From Brachyspira pilosicoli (GTDB lineage Bacteria; Spirochaetota; Brachyspiria; Brachyspirales; Brachyspiraceae), in contig NZ_SRZM01000068.1 of assembly GCF_019402445.1 (NCBI RefSeq), positions 1-13,282 on the forward strand: 13,282 nucleotides of DNA. Direction: 5' to 3'. Of this stretch, positions 1-7,527 are shown piece by piece (within the stretch, counting starts at the first letter, position 1; each line of letters starts with the position of its first letter). The notes below the pieces were generated by a model. That model saw only the letters and a program-made list of their open reading frames with translations. It ran no database searches and was not told where the DNA came from. A program made the translations under genes and the position numbers.

Positions 1-90
1 GTGTGTACTTCGTTAAGGGCAAAGCCTTGCAATATGAATAAAAAATATAACTTTTCATAAAATTTAAAATTTCAATATATAATGATGTAA

Positions 91-119
91 TTGACATTTT
101 TCTATTTTTATAATAAAGT
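91..119 (+). promoter_or_regulatory. Promoter of rnpB
   Basis: A perfect -35 box TTGACA (91-96) is followed after 17 bp by TAAAGT (114-119), a 4/6 match to the -10 consensus. The predicted start is near 126-128, which agrees with the expected 5' end of RNase P RNA just before helix P1 at 130. A perfect TATAAT lies at 109-114 but is only 12 bp from TTGACA, so it could not pair with that box. Confidence 0.6.
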
Positions 120-127
120 AACACACT

Positions 128-467
128 ATGCGGAGTGGGTAAACGCGGTATTTAAATAACTAATACTGAGGAAAGTCCGTACCTCTAAAGGGCTTCATGC
201 AAGCTAACGGCTTGAAGGCGAAAGCCTATGGAAAGTGCAGCAGAAAATATACCGCCTATTTTTAGGTAAGGGTGAAAAGGCGTGGTAAGAGCACACCGCA
301 TTTGTGGTGACATGAATGGCAGTGTAAACCCCATGAGAGGCAAGAGCAAACAGAAACCGATTGCCCTTTTCATAAAGGTTTCAGGTAGCTCGCTTGAGTA
401 CTGCAGTGATGCAGTATCTAGATAAATGTTTACCTTAAATGACAGAATACGGCTTATAGCTCCGCTT
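128..467 (+). ncRNA. rnpB: RNase P RNA, bacterial type A
   Basis: This is the catalytic RNA of ribonuclease P, which removes 5' leaders from tRNA precursors. The conserved blocks appear in order: GAGGAAAGTCC (168-178), a GTGCAGCAGAAAA-type block leading into ACCGCC (about 235-256), AGAGCACACCGC near 290-300, GTAAACCCC near 323-331, and ACAGAA plus GGCTTATA (442-458). The closing helix P1 pairs GCGGAG (130-135) with CTCCGC (460-465). The P6 pseudoknot pairs AAAGGGC (187-193) with GCCCTTT (363-369). That second strand sits in the loop of a GAAACC/GGTTTC stem (353-358 with 377-382), so the P15-P17 region is compact compared with the Escherichia coli RNA. The ends are set by P1 and are good to about 5 nt. 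I see no clear hairpin terminator after it, and the 3' end touches the stop codon of the convergent oxidoreductase gene. Confidence 0.96.
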
Positions 468-2097
468 AATTATATATTTTATTTATTAAAATTTTATTGT
501 TTTCGCGTTTCACCTGAAGTTTATATATTTTATCAGCTGAGTATTTAAAATCTTCTCTGTAGTGGGCACCTCTGCTTTCTTCTCTTTCAAGCATACTTAA
601 AGCCATTATCTTTACGCTTTCAATAATCAAATAAATCTCTATAGAACCATCTTTAATATTTTCTTTTATACTGTAATTACTTCTTATCTTATTAAGTTCA
701 TTAAGAATGAATTCTATTTTCTCTTTACTCCTTACAACCGATAGATTTTCATTTACTAAATTTCTTATTTTAATTAAAACTTCATTTTTTGTAAGATTAT
801 TTTCTTTATCATATTTTGAAATTTCATTAATCCAATTATTAAATTCTTTTTCTATATTGTTTAATTTTATATTATTAAAATCATCAAAGTTTGTATTTTT
901 AATATATTCAAAAGCATTTTTAACAGCATTATTTCCAAATACTAAAGCCCCTCCAACAGAATTACCTCCAAGCCTATTAGCTCCCTCTATAGCAGATGAT
1001 AACTCACCTATAGCATAAAGCCCTTTAATACCTGTAAATGCATTGCTGTCTATTTTTATTCCGCCGTTGCAGCTATGAGCAAAATGAGTAATAACAGTTT
1101 CATCTTTCAATAAATCTATTCCTATTTCTTTTTTAAGCCAATTTAAATATACAGTGTAAAACTCCTCTTTATCTTTGTATAAATCTTCTGAATATTTTAA
1201 TTTAACGCCTTCAGAAGATATTTTTAAATCTATTTCTCTGCTTTCAAAATCATTACTAAAAGGCGCATAAGCACTTCTCTCTATCCATAATTTTTTAGTT
1301 TCTTCGTTTTTTATTCCATCTAAAAGTAATTGATTTTCTGTGTTATACATACCTATGCAATATTTTAACGTATGCTCTCCAAATAATACATTATATTTTG
1401 GCTTTAAATATGCTGGTATAAATTGTATAAATTCCATATTTTGTGCAATTGCTCCAGCATCTAAGGCAACAACATTACCTACCCCATTAATATTTTTTGG
1501 ATATAAACTATTTTTGTAATTACCAGCAACTCCTCCTGTAGCTAATATTATTACCTTTGATTTTACAAAAAAGAATTTATCTTTATTTTGAAATACAGCT
1601 CCAGCAACTCTATCTCCATTTTTTACTATTCTTAATAAAGTGCTTTCTTCAAATATTTTTAATCTTTTATTTTTTCTAAATATCTTTTTTGCTCTATTTC
1701 TTGCCTCATTCCAATTATTAATCAAAAAAACATCTCTTGAATATTTAGCAAAACATGCAGGCCTTGAATCTTTTCTTAGCCAAGGTTGAAACCCTATTCT
1801 TTTTAATAAATAAATATCTTTTTTAATATTGGATATATAAGTTTTTATTAACTCAGGATTTTCAACTCCATCACCCATATTAGTTATATCTTCATAATAT
1901 TTGTTGTAGTCATCTTTGTCTTTTGTAGCCTGTATTCCTAATGTTGCTTTTAATGGAAAATATGAAGCACCTGAACAAATCTTACCAGTAGTTACAAGGC
2001 ATACTTTTTTAAAAATATTCATTGCTCTTTCTGTTGCGATAAGTCCTGCTATTCCAGCACCAACAATTAACACATCTGTTTGTTTATATATATCCAT
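466..2097 (-). CDS. FAD-binding oxidoreductase, NadB/FrdA/SdhA superfamily
   Basis: This is a flavoprotein of 543 residues, the usual length of L-aspartate oxidase (NadB) and of fumarate reductase/succinate dehydrogenase flavoprotein subunits. The N-terminal dinucleotide-binding motif is GAGIAG (13-18), followed by LATGG (185-189). The C-terminal FAD-contact block has YAIGE (361-365) and GANRLGGNS (372-380). The helical-domain signature ESRGAHYRED is at 507-516. Candidate active-site residues by motif alignment are Arg287, His341 and Arg375. The SHT-type histidine that carries covalent FAD in SdhA/FrdA is absent: the equivalent segment is CSGASYFPLK (41-50). FAD is therefore probably non-covalent, as in NadB. 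The usual HGANR is EGANR here. No signal peptide, heme motif or nadA/nadC neighbour is visible. L-aspartate oxidase is the most likely annotation, but the substrate is not established by sequence. The upstream ribosome site is weak (AAAGAGAAA). Confidence 0.85.
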   Translation of the reverse strand: MDIYKQTDVLIVGAGIAGLIATERAMNIFKKVCLVTTGKICSGASYFPLKATLGIQATKDKDDYNKYYEDITNMGDGVENPELIKTYISNIKKDIYLLKRIGFQPWLRKDSRPACFAKYSRDVFLINNWNEARNRAKKIFRKNKRLKIFEESTLLRIVKNGDRVAGAVFQNKDKFFFVKSKVIILATGGVAGNYKNSLYPKNINGVGNVVALDAGAIAQNMEFIQFIPAYLKPKYNVLFGEHTLKYCIGMYNTENQLLLDGIKNEETKKLWIERSAYAPFSNDFESREIDLKISSEGVKLKYSEDLYKDKEEFYTVYLNWLKKEIGIDLLKDETVITHFAHSCNGGIKIDSNAFTGIKGLYAIGELSSAIEGANRLGGNSVGGALVFGNNAVKNAFEYIKNTNFDDFNNIKLNNIEKEFNNWINEISKYDKENNLTKNEVLIKIRNLVNENLSVVRSKEKIEFILNELNKIRSNYSIKENIKDGSIEIYLIIESVKIMALSMLEREESRGAHYREDFKYSADKIYKLQVKRENNKILINKIYN

Positions 2098-2187
2098 TAT
2101 GTTTTTCTCTTTATAATAAAAATTTATTGAATATATTTTAACATTTTACTAATCCATTACAATATTATAAAAAACTTAAATAAGAAG

Positions 2188-2216
2188 TTTATAAAAATAT
2201 AGTTTTAATATATAAT
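2188..2216 (+). promoter_or_regulatory. Candidate promoter of mtnN
   Basis: TTTATA (2188-2193, 4/6 match to the -35 consensus) is followed after 17 bp by TATAAT (2211-2216). A second TATAAT lies at 2221-2226 with a poorer -35. The surrounding 2098-2255 divergent gap is almost pure A/T, so chance matches are common and the call is weak. The gap must also hold the promoter for the minus-strand oxidoreductase, which I could not place. Confidence 0.35.
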
Positions 2217-2237
2217 ATATTATAATTATTAATGTTT

Positions 2238-2243
2238 AAGGAG
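2238..2243 (+). promoter_or_regulatory. Ribosome binding site of mtnN
   Basis: AAGGAG lies 12 nt before the ATG at 2256 but downstream of an in-frame ATG at 2232. It therefore favours 2256 as the start. The spacing is a little longer than usual. Confidence 0.6.
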
Positions 2244-2255
2244 AAAAATTATATT

Positions 2256-2969
2256 ATGTCTGAAATAAAAAGAATTGCAATAATCGGTGCTATGGACTGT
2301 GAGATTGATAATTTTAAAAATATGATTGAAAATATAGAAGAAATTGAAATAGCTAATATTACTTATTACAAAGGCAAATTATGCGGTAAAGATATTGTGC
2401 TTTTAAAATCTGGTATAGGTAAAGTTAATGCAGCTATTGCTACAACTATTGCTATAGAAAAATTCAATGTAGAAAAAATTATATTCACAGGTGCTGCTGG
2501 TTCTGGTAATCCTGATTATGATATATCTGATATAGTTATATCAAAAGATTTAATAGAACATGATTTTGATACAAGTGCATTAGACGGAGATGAGCTTACT
2601 GTATTAGTTAAAGGGTATGATAAAAACTATTACCCTGCTGATAAATCTTTAATAGAACTAGCTAAAACTTCAGCTCAAAAAGTTATAACAGACAATAAAG
2701 TTTATATTGATACTATTGCCACAGGCGACCAATTTGTAGGTGATAACAATAAAGTAAAACAAATACATAATAAATTCAAAGCTGGTGCTATAGAAATGGA
2801 AGGAGCTTCAGTTGCACATGCCGCTTTGATGTTTAAAGTTCCTTTTGTTGTAATACGTTCTTTGTCTGATAAAGCTGATAGTGATGCTGTAGTAGATTTT
2901 CCAAAATTTGTTGCAAAAGCAGCAGAAAACTCAAAAAAAATAGTAATAGAAATGTTAAATAATATTTGA
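2256..2969 (+). CDS. mtnN: 5'-methylthioadenosine/S-adenosylhomocysteine nucleosidase
   Basis: This enzyme cleaves the glycosidic bond of methylthioadenosine and S-adenosylhomocysteine to release adenine, recycling the by-products of polyamine synthesis and of SAM-dependent methylation in the cytoplasm. From the ATG at 2256 the protein has 237 residues, against about 232 in Escherichia coli. An ATG at 2232 would add eight residues (MFKEKNYI), but the only Shine-Dalgarno sequence lies between the two ATGs. The family signature IIGAM is followed by the catalytic Glu16. The substrate-binding segment IEMEGAS supplies Glu182, and RSLSDKAD supplies the catalytic Asp205. These correspond to Glu12, Glu174 and Asp197 of the E. 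coli enzyme. It is followed 81 bp later by ptsI, which has its own promoter, so it is probably a single-gene unit, although I see no terminator after it. Confidence 0.95.
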   Translation: MSEIKRIAIIGAMDCEIDNFKNMIENIEEIEIANITYYKGKLCGKDIVLLKSGIGKVNAAIATTIAIEKFNVEKIIFTGAAGSGNPDYDISDIVISKDLIEHDFDTSALDGDELTVLVKGYDKNYYPADKSLIELAKTSAQKVITDNKVYIDTIATGDQFVGDNNKVKQIHNKFKAGAIEMEGASVAHAALMFKVPFVVIRSLSDKADSDAVVDFPKFVAKAAENSKKIVIEMLNNI

Positions 2970-2988
2970 TAATTATTTTTTATTACTA

Positions 2989-3016
2989 TTGAAAATATTT
3001 GCATATATATTATAAT
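2989..3016 (+). promoter_or_regulatory. Promoter of the ptsI unit
   Basis: TTGAAA (2989-2994) and a perfect TATAAT (3011-3016) are separated by 16 bp. The predicted start near 3023 gives a leader of about 28 nt before the ATG at 3051, which carries the Shine-Dalgarno sequence GGGGAG (3042-3047). The position between two same-strand genes supports a separate transcript for ptsI. Confidence 0.55.
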
Positions 3017-3050
3017 TACAAAATTGAATTAACATAATATTGGGGAGATT

Positions 3051-4805
3051 ATGCCTGATAAAAGAACTATACTAAAAGGAAACGGTATTGGTGATTATGT
3101 ATCTATAGGAGATTCATTTCTATATCTTAACTCATTAATAACCCCAATGTATAATATAGAAAAAGAAGATATTGAAGAAGAATATATAAGATTAGATAAA
3201 GCAATAGAACAATCAAAAAATCAAATAGAATATTTAATAAATAACGTAGATAATAAATTAAAAAATATATTATCTATGCATATTTTACTTATACAAGACC
3301 CTGTAATAATAAAACAGGTAAAAGATGAGTTAAAAGAAAAGCTATTAAATGTTGAATATGTATATGACAGTGTGATAACAGAATATTTTGATAGGATATC
3401 TGCTTTTAATAATCAAATGCTTTCAGAAAGAGCAAGCGATATAATAGACATAAAGGGACGAGTAATAAGAAATCTGCTTAACCCAAGTACAGAGAGCACT
3501 TTTTCTATACCAAAAGACTGCATAGTAATATCTAAAACATTAACACCAAGCGATGTATTAAAATTTAACAGCATAGGGGTTGGAGGATTTATAGTTGAAG
3601 GAGGAGGTTATACTTCTCATGCCGCTATACTTGCAAAATCTTTTGGAATACCTACTATTTTTAATGTAGAAAATATTACTAATAGAGCTAAAAACGATAG
3701 AAAAATTATAATAGATTGCAGAAGTGATATTGTAATATTAAATCCAAATGAGAAAGATACTCATAATTATACTTTATTATCTGAAAATCTAAAAAAATAT
3801 AAAGAGCAGTCTATTAAAGATGCCAAAGAAAAAGCTATAACAAAAGATAATGTAGAAATAAAAATAAATGCCAATATAGATATACCAGAAGAAATGGAAA
3901 GCGTTATAAAATATGGTATAGATTCTATAGGTCTTTATAGAACAGAGTTTTTATATATCTACTCTGATGATGGCAACACTTGTGCTTTACCAACAGAAGA
4001 AAGACAATTTAATGTATACAAAAAAATAGCTTCATCTGCAAATGGTAAAGTGATAATAAGAACATTAGATATCGGCGGAGATAAAATGGCTCCTTCTCTT
4101 GGAGTTATTAACATAAAAGAAGATAATCCATTTTTAGGCTGGCGTGCTATAAGATTTTGTTTATCAAATAAGAGAATATTTAAAAATCAAATAAGGGCAT
4201 TATTAAGAGCTTCTGTATATGGAAATATAGAAATAATGATACCTATGATAAGCACTTTAGAAGAGTTCTTAGAGGCTAAAAAATTCATTAATGAAACAAA
4301 AGAAGAATTAAAAAAAGAAAATATAGCATATAATGATAATATAAAAATAGGAGCCTTAATAGAAACACCTTCAGCAGCAATTATTATAGACTTACTTATA
4401 GAAGAAACCGACTTTATTTCCATAGGCTCTAATGACTTAATACAATATGTATTGGCATGCGATAGAACAAATGAAAAATTAACTTATCTTTATAACCCTA
4501 TAGATATATCTGTTTTAAGAATATTAAAGCAGATTATAAAAACAGCAAATGATAATAATAAACTTGTAACATTATGCGGAGAGATGGGAGGCGTTCCAAA
4601 GTATACTCCTATTTTGCTTGGTCTTGGTATTAGAGAATTATCTATGTCTGTAACTTCTATAGCAGAAGTAAAAAATATAATAAGGTCTGTATCTATAGAA
4701 GAATGCGAAAAATTAGTTGATAGCATGCTTAAAAATAAGAACAATGATTTTTCTAAATCAATTTTAGAAAGTTTTATAAAGAAACTAAAAACTCAAAAGG
4801 TATAA
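3051..4805 (+). CDS. ptsI: Phosphoenolpyruvate-protein phosphotransferase (PTS enzyme I)
   Basis: Enzyme I takes phosphate from phosphoenolpyruvate and passes it to HPr, the first step of sugar import by the phosphotransferase system, in the cytoplasm. At 584 residues it is full length for the family. The N-terminal HPr-binding and phosphohistidine region ends in GGGYTSHAAILA, with the phosphorylated His at 190. The C-terminal PEP-binding barrel shows LYRTEF (Arg297), RTLDIGGDK (Arg337), FLGWRAIR (361-368), IETPSA (Glu437), GSNDLIQY (459-466), DRTN (Arg472) and LCGEMGG (catalytic Cys509). All key residues of the E. coli enzyme have counterparts. The phosphohistidine motif reads GGYTSHAA rather than the usual GGRTSH. 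No HPr or EII gene lies in the window. The start is supported by GGGGAG 3 nt upstream. The downstream lipoprotein gene begins 1 nt after the stop codon. Confidence 0.95.
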   Translation: MPDKRTILKGNGIGDYVSIGDSFLYLNSLITPMYNIEKEDIEEEYIRLDKAIEQSKNQIEYLINNVDNKLKNILSMHILLIQDPVIIKQVKDELKEKLLNVEYVYDSVITEYFDRISAFNNQMLSERASDIIDIKGRVIRNLLNPSTESTFSIPKDCIVISKTLTPSDVLKFNSIGVGGFIVEGGGYTSHAAILAKSFGIPTIFNVENITNRAKNDRKIIIDCRSDIVILNPNEKDTHNYTLLSENLKKYKEQSIKDAKEKAITKDNVEIKINANIDIPEEMESVIKYGIDSIGLYRTEFLYIYSDDGNTCALPTEERQFNVYKKIASSANGKVIIRTLDIGGDKMAPSLGVINIKEDNPFLGWRAIRFCLSNKRIFKNQIRALLRASVYGNIEIMIPMISTLEEFLEAKKFINETKEELKKENIAYNDNIKIGALIETPSAAIIIDLLIEETDFISIGSNDLIQYVLACDRTNEKLTYLYNPIDISVLRILKQIIKTANDNNKLVTLCGEMGGVPKYTPILLGLGIRELSMSVTSIAEVKNIIRSVSIEECEKLVDSMLKNKNNDFSKSILESFIKKLKTQKV

Positions 4806-4806
4806 G

Positions 4807-6264
4807 ATGAACACTATAAAAAATATTTTAATTATTGCATTAATAATTTCTTCTTTAACATCTTGTAAAGTTAAAGATTCTATAACTGAATTTCAAAAAT
4901 TAAAAACAATAGAAAATACAGAAGATAATGGTGCTTTAAGCGAATTTTTAAAATCTCTTCCAAAAAAAGAAGAAGTGAATGCCCAAACACCATACAATGA
5001 ATTAACAACCTTCTTAAAAGGAAGAGACCAAATATTATCATCAAACTATAAAGATGGTTTTGAAACTTTAGCTAGATTTTTGTTTACATATCCTTCAAGT
5101 TATTATCAAAGTGAGGCTTCATATTTACTTGGTCAAGCTTTGATTTATATGGTAGAAAATGACCCGCTTTATATGGACGCTTTTTACAATAAGCTAATAT
5201 CTGAAGGTATTGTAGAGGGAGAAGAAAACTCTGCCAACACTAATGTTAATACTGCAACTACAAATAGAAGCAAAGAATTATTGAATATTTATAATCAATT
5301 AGGAATAAAAATTAAAGACAATGTATACACATTTAATGGAGCTATATTTGACAGAATAGTTGCTGACAGTGAAAGCGTATTTCCTCTTAAAGATTTTGCC
5401 TACTACTTTGGAATGCGTCATAGATTCCAAATAATATCATCTGCAGAAGATAAAGAAAAATATTTAAGCAATGTAAATTATCTAAAAAGATTTTCAGACA
5501 GATATAGAACAAGCATACTTCAGGAGAATATATTAAATAATAAATCATATTTTCCAGATGTGCTTCCTTTTGAATTAACTGCTAATGAAAAAACAGAATA
5601 TGATAAAACAATGAAAACTATTAAAGATAGAATAGAAGCAATTAAACCTGTATTAAATGAAGATTATTATATAAGAGGAAATGGAATTATTATAAGAGAT
5701 AGAATTCCTGCTATTAGTATAGGGAAAGAGACAGAATTATATGTAATGCAAAACTATGACTTCGTTACAGTATTAAATAAAACAAATGTATATAATAACA
5801 AAGAAAGAGAAAACGAGGATTGGTCTTTAGTGAGATATGACACATACTATGGACCTATAATCGGCTGGAGCTATTCTAGATATATGACTAATGATATAGA
5901 ACCAGTAAAAGATGTATTTGAACATTATAAGTCTGCTATGAACTATTATAAGAATTATGATTATTTAAAATCTGCAAATTATTTCTCTTATATATTAAAT
6001 CAAAAAACTACAAATTATTTTACAGATAAATCAGTATATTTCCTCTGGAAAGTTAATAATAAAATAGGCGAAATTGTAAGCTCTAAAGACAGTCTTTATT
6101 ATGATTATGTTTTAGAATATCCAAAGTATTTTTATTATAATACCAACACATCAGTATTACAAAGCTCAACACTTTTATATAACTATTTAGTAAAAATAAT
6201 GCCAACTAACCCATATAGATTTGTTATAAGCGGAGATAGTGAAGCAGAATATAGCGTAGATTAA
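4807..6264 (+). CDS. Predicted lipoprotein with an SH3b-like domain
   Basis: This is a 485-residue protein of unknown function. The N-terminus is a lipoprotein signal: a short basic start, a hydrophobic stretch (7-16) and the lipobox LTSC with the lipidated Cys at 20. It should be exported and anchored to a membrane. Residues about 65-130 look helical and repeat-like (YKDGFETLARFLFTYPSSYY, then SEASYLLGQAL), reminiscent of TPR/tetratricopeptide proteins that handle cell-envelope material. Residues about 288-360 resemble a bacterial SH3 domain, ending in the typical WSLVRY...GPIIGWSYSRYM pattern. A second helical repeat-like part (372-425) contains FEHYKSAMNYYKNYDYLKSANYF. Its Shine-Dalgarno sequence AAAAGG (4795-4800) lies inside the end of ptsI and the gap is 1 nt, so the two are probably co-transcribed and translationally coupled. 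A role in sugar sensing or transport would be a guess. Confidence 0.85.
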   Translation: MNTIKNILIIALIISSLTSCKVKDSITEFQKLKTIENTEDNGALSEFLKSLPKKEEVNAQTPYNELTTFLKGRDQILSSNYKDGFETLARFLFTYPSSYYQSEASYLLGQALIYMVENDPLYMDAFYNKLISEGIVEGEENSANTNVNTATTNRSKELLNIYNQLGIKIKDNVYTFNGAIFDRIVADSESVFPLKDFAYYFGMRHRFQIISSAEDKEKYLSNVNYLKRFSDRYRTSILQENILNNKSYFPDVLPFELTANEKTEYDKTMKTIKDRIEAIKPVLNEDYYIRGNGIIIRDRIPAISIGKETELYVMQNYDFVTVLNKTNVYNNKERENEDWSLVRYDTYYGPIIGWSYSRYMTNDIEPVKDVFEHYKSAMNYYKNYDYLKSANYFSYILNQKTTNYFTDKSVYFLWKVNNKIGEIVSSKDSLYYDYVLEYPKYFYYNTNTSVLQSSTLLYNYLVKIMPTNPYRFVISGDSEAEYSVD

Positions 6265-6291
6265 AATAATAGTAATAATAGAAAAAGAAAT

Positions 6292-6327
6292 AAAAAAGCC
6301 TCTTAAATATTTTAAGGGGCTTTTTTT
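6292..6327. terminator. Bidirectional rho-independent terminator
   Basis: A 10-bp stem pairs 6298-6307 (GCCTCTTAAA) with 6311-6320 (TTTAAGGGGC), with one G-U pair and the loop TAT. It is flanked by six A on the left (6292-6297) and seven T on the right (6321-6327), so it has a U-tract in both directions. It sits between the convergent lipoprotein and pta genes and should terminate both transcripts. Confidence 0.93.
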
Positions 6328-6351
6328 ATTATTAAAAATTAAATAATTAAA

Positions 6352-7353
6352 TTATTGCAAAGAAGTTAAAACTACTAAGTCAGCAATATCCTGAGCAGAA
6401 CAACCTCTTGAAAGGTCATTAGCAGGTTTAGCAATACCTTGAAGCATAGGACCAATAGCAGTACATTTACCAACCCTCTGAGCAATTTTATAACCAATAT
6501 TACCAGCATTCAAATTAGGGAATATTAATACATTAGCATTACCTTTAACTTTAGAGTTAGGTGCTTTTTGTTCTCCTACTTTTGGAACTATAGCAGCATC
6601 AAATTGAAGCTCACCATCATAAACAAAATTAACATTTCTTGAATCTAATATTTTTTTAGCCTCTATCACTTTATCAACAGATTCATGACTTGCAGAACCT
6701 TTAGTAGAGAAAGATAAGAATGCCACTCTTGGGTCTTTACCTGTCATTTTTCTAAAAGAATCAGCAGTAGACTCAGCAATATCAGCAAGCTGTTCAGAAG
6801 TAGGGTCAGGTATAACAGCACAATCAGCAAAACAAGCCATACCATCATCGAATAAAGCCTTATCAGGACTCTCTACAAAGAATGTAGAAGATAAAGTTTT
6901 AATTCCTGGTTTTAATCCAATTAAAAATAAAGCAGCTCTAAGCATCTCACCTGTAGCATATACAGCTCCTCCAACCATACCATCAGCTCCGCCGTCAGCT
7001 AAAATAGCAGCACCAGTATATACAGAATTATAAACGATAAGCTCTTTAGCCTGATCTCTAGTCATTCCTTTTTTCTCTCTAGCTTTAAATAATAATTCTA
7101 TATAGTTTTCTGTTTTAGATTCTGTTTTAGGGTCGAATACTCTAGCAAAACTATCTCCTAACACAAGTGAATTTTCTCTTGCTAAAGCCTCTACTTTAGC
7201 TTTGTCTCCTATTAAGATAACATCTTTTGCTAAACCTTCTTTTTTTAGTATGACAGCAGCCTTAACATGTCTTTCATCATACCCCTCTGCTAAAACTATG
7301 CTTTTAGGATTAGCCTTAACCTTTTCTCTTAAACTATCCATAAATGATGCCAT
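6352..7353 (-). CDS. pta: Phosphate acetyltransferase
   Basis: This enzyme interconverts acetyl-CoA plus phosphate with acetyl phosphate plus CoA. With acetate kinase it forms the ATP-yielding acetate branch of fermentation. It is 333 residues, the compact single-domain form also found in Methanosarcina, without the extra N-terminal domain of the E. coli enzyme. Conserved blocks include LAEGYDERHV (21-30), GGADGMVGGAVYATGEMLRA (121-140), PDPTSEQLADIAE (182-194), SFSTKGSA (214-221) and NAGNIGYKIAQR (282-293). The C-terminal SRGCSAQDI supplies Ser315, Arg316 and Asp322, which have the same spacing as the catalytic residues of the Methanosarcina enzyme. AAGAGGTG (7361-7368) lies 7 nt before the ATG and supports the start. 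Acetate kinase is not in the window. A promoter lies just upstream, so the gene is probably transcribed alone up to the shared terminator. Confidence 0.96.
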   Translation of the reverse strand: MASFMDSLREKVKANPKSIVLAEGYDERHVKAAVILKKEGLAKDVILIGDKAKVEALARENSLVLGDSFARVFDPKTESKTENYIELLFKAREKKGMTRDQAKELIVYNSVYTGAAILADGGADGMVGGAVYATGEMLRAALFLIGLKPGIKTLSSTFFVESPDKALFDDGMACFADCAVIPDPTSEQLADIAESTADSFRKMTGKDPRVAFLSFSTKGSASHESVDKVIEAKKILDSRNVNFVYDGELQFDAAIVPKVGEQKAPNSKVKGNANVLIFPNLNAGNIGYKIAQRVGKCTAIGPMLQGIAKPANDLSRGCSAQDIADLVVLTSLQ

Positions 7354-7388
7354 AATAAAACACCTCTTAATAAAAATTAATTTGTAAT

Positions 7389-7417
7389 ATTCTAATGCAT
7401 AAATGATTATTTTGCAA
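7389..7417 (-). promoter_or_regulatory. Candidate promoter of pta
   Basis: Read on the minus strand, TTGCAA (7417-7412) is followed after 17 bp by TAGAAT (7394-7389), giving a start near 7382 and a leader of about 30 nt. It lies in the 174-bp gap between pta and radA. No terminator is evident for radA in this gap, so read-through into pta is possible. Confidence 0.5.
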
Positions 7418-7527
7418 ACAATTATATTTAGAATATTTTTTAATTATATTAAATTGTAATACAAAGTATTTTTTTAATAAATTATTGTATATATTTTTCA
7501 CAAATACTAAAAAATATATTAAACGAT

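Noticed and set aside
185..373. Minus-strand open frame of 62 codons
   Set aside because: It lies entirely antisense to the RNase P RNA and has no family features.
707..1018. Plus-strand open frame inside the oxidoreductase gene
   Set aside because: It is a low-complexity, Leu/Ser/Phe-rich shadow of a well-supported gene on the other strand.
2172..2190. Inverted repeat AAACTT...AAGTTT in the divergent gap before mtnN
   Set aside because: Only six pairs with a seven-base loop in nearly pure A/T sequence, with no T-tract; likely chance.
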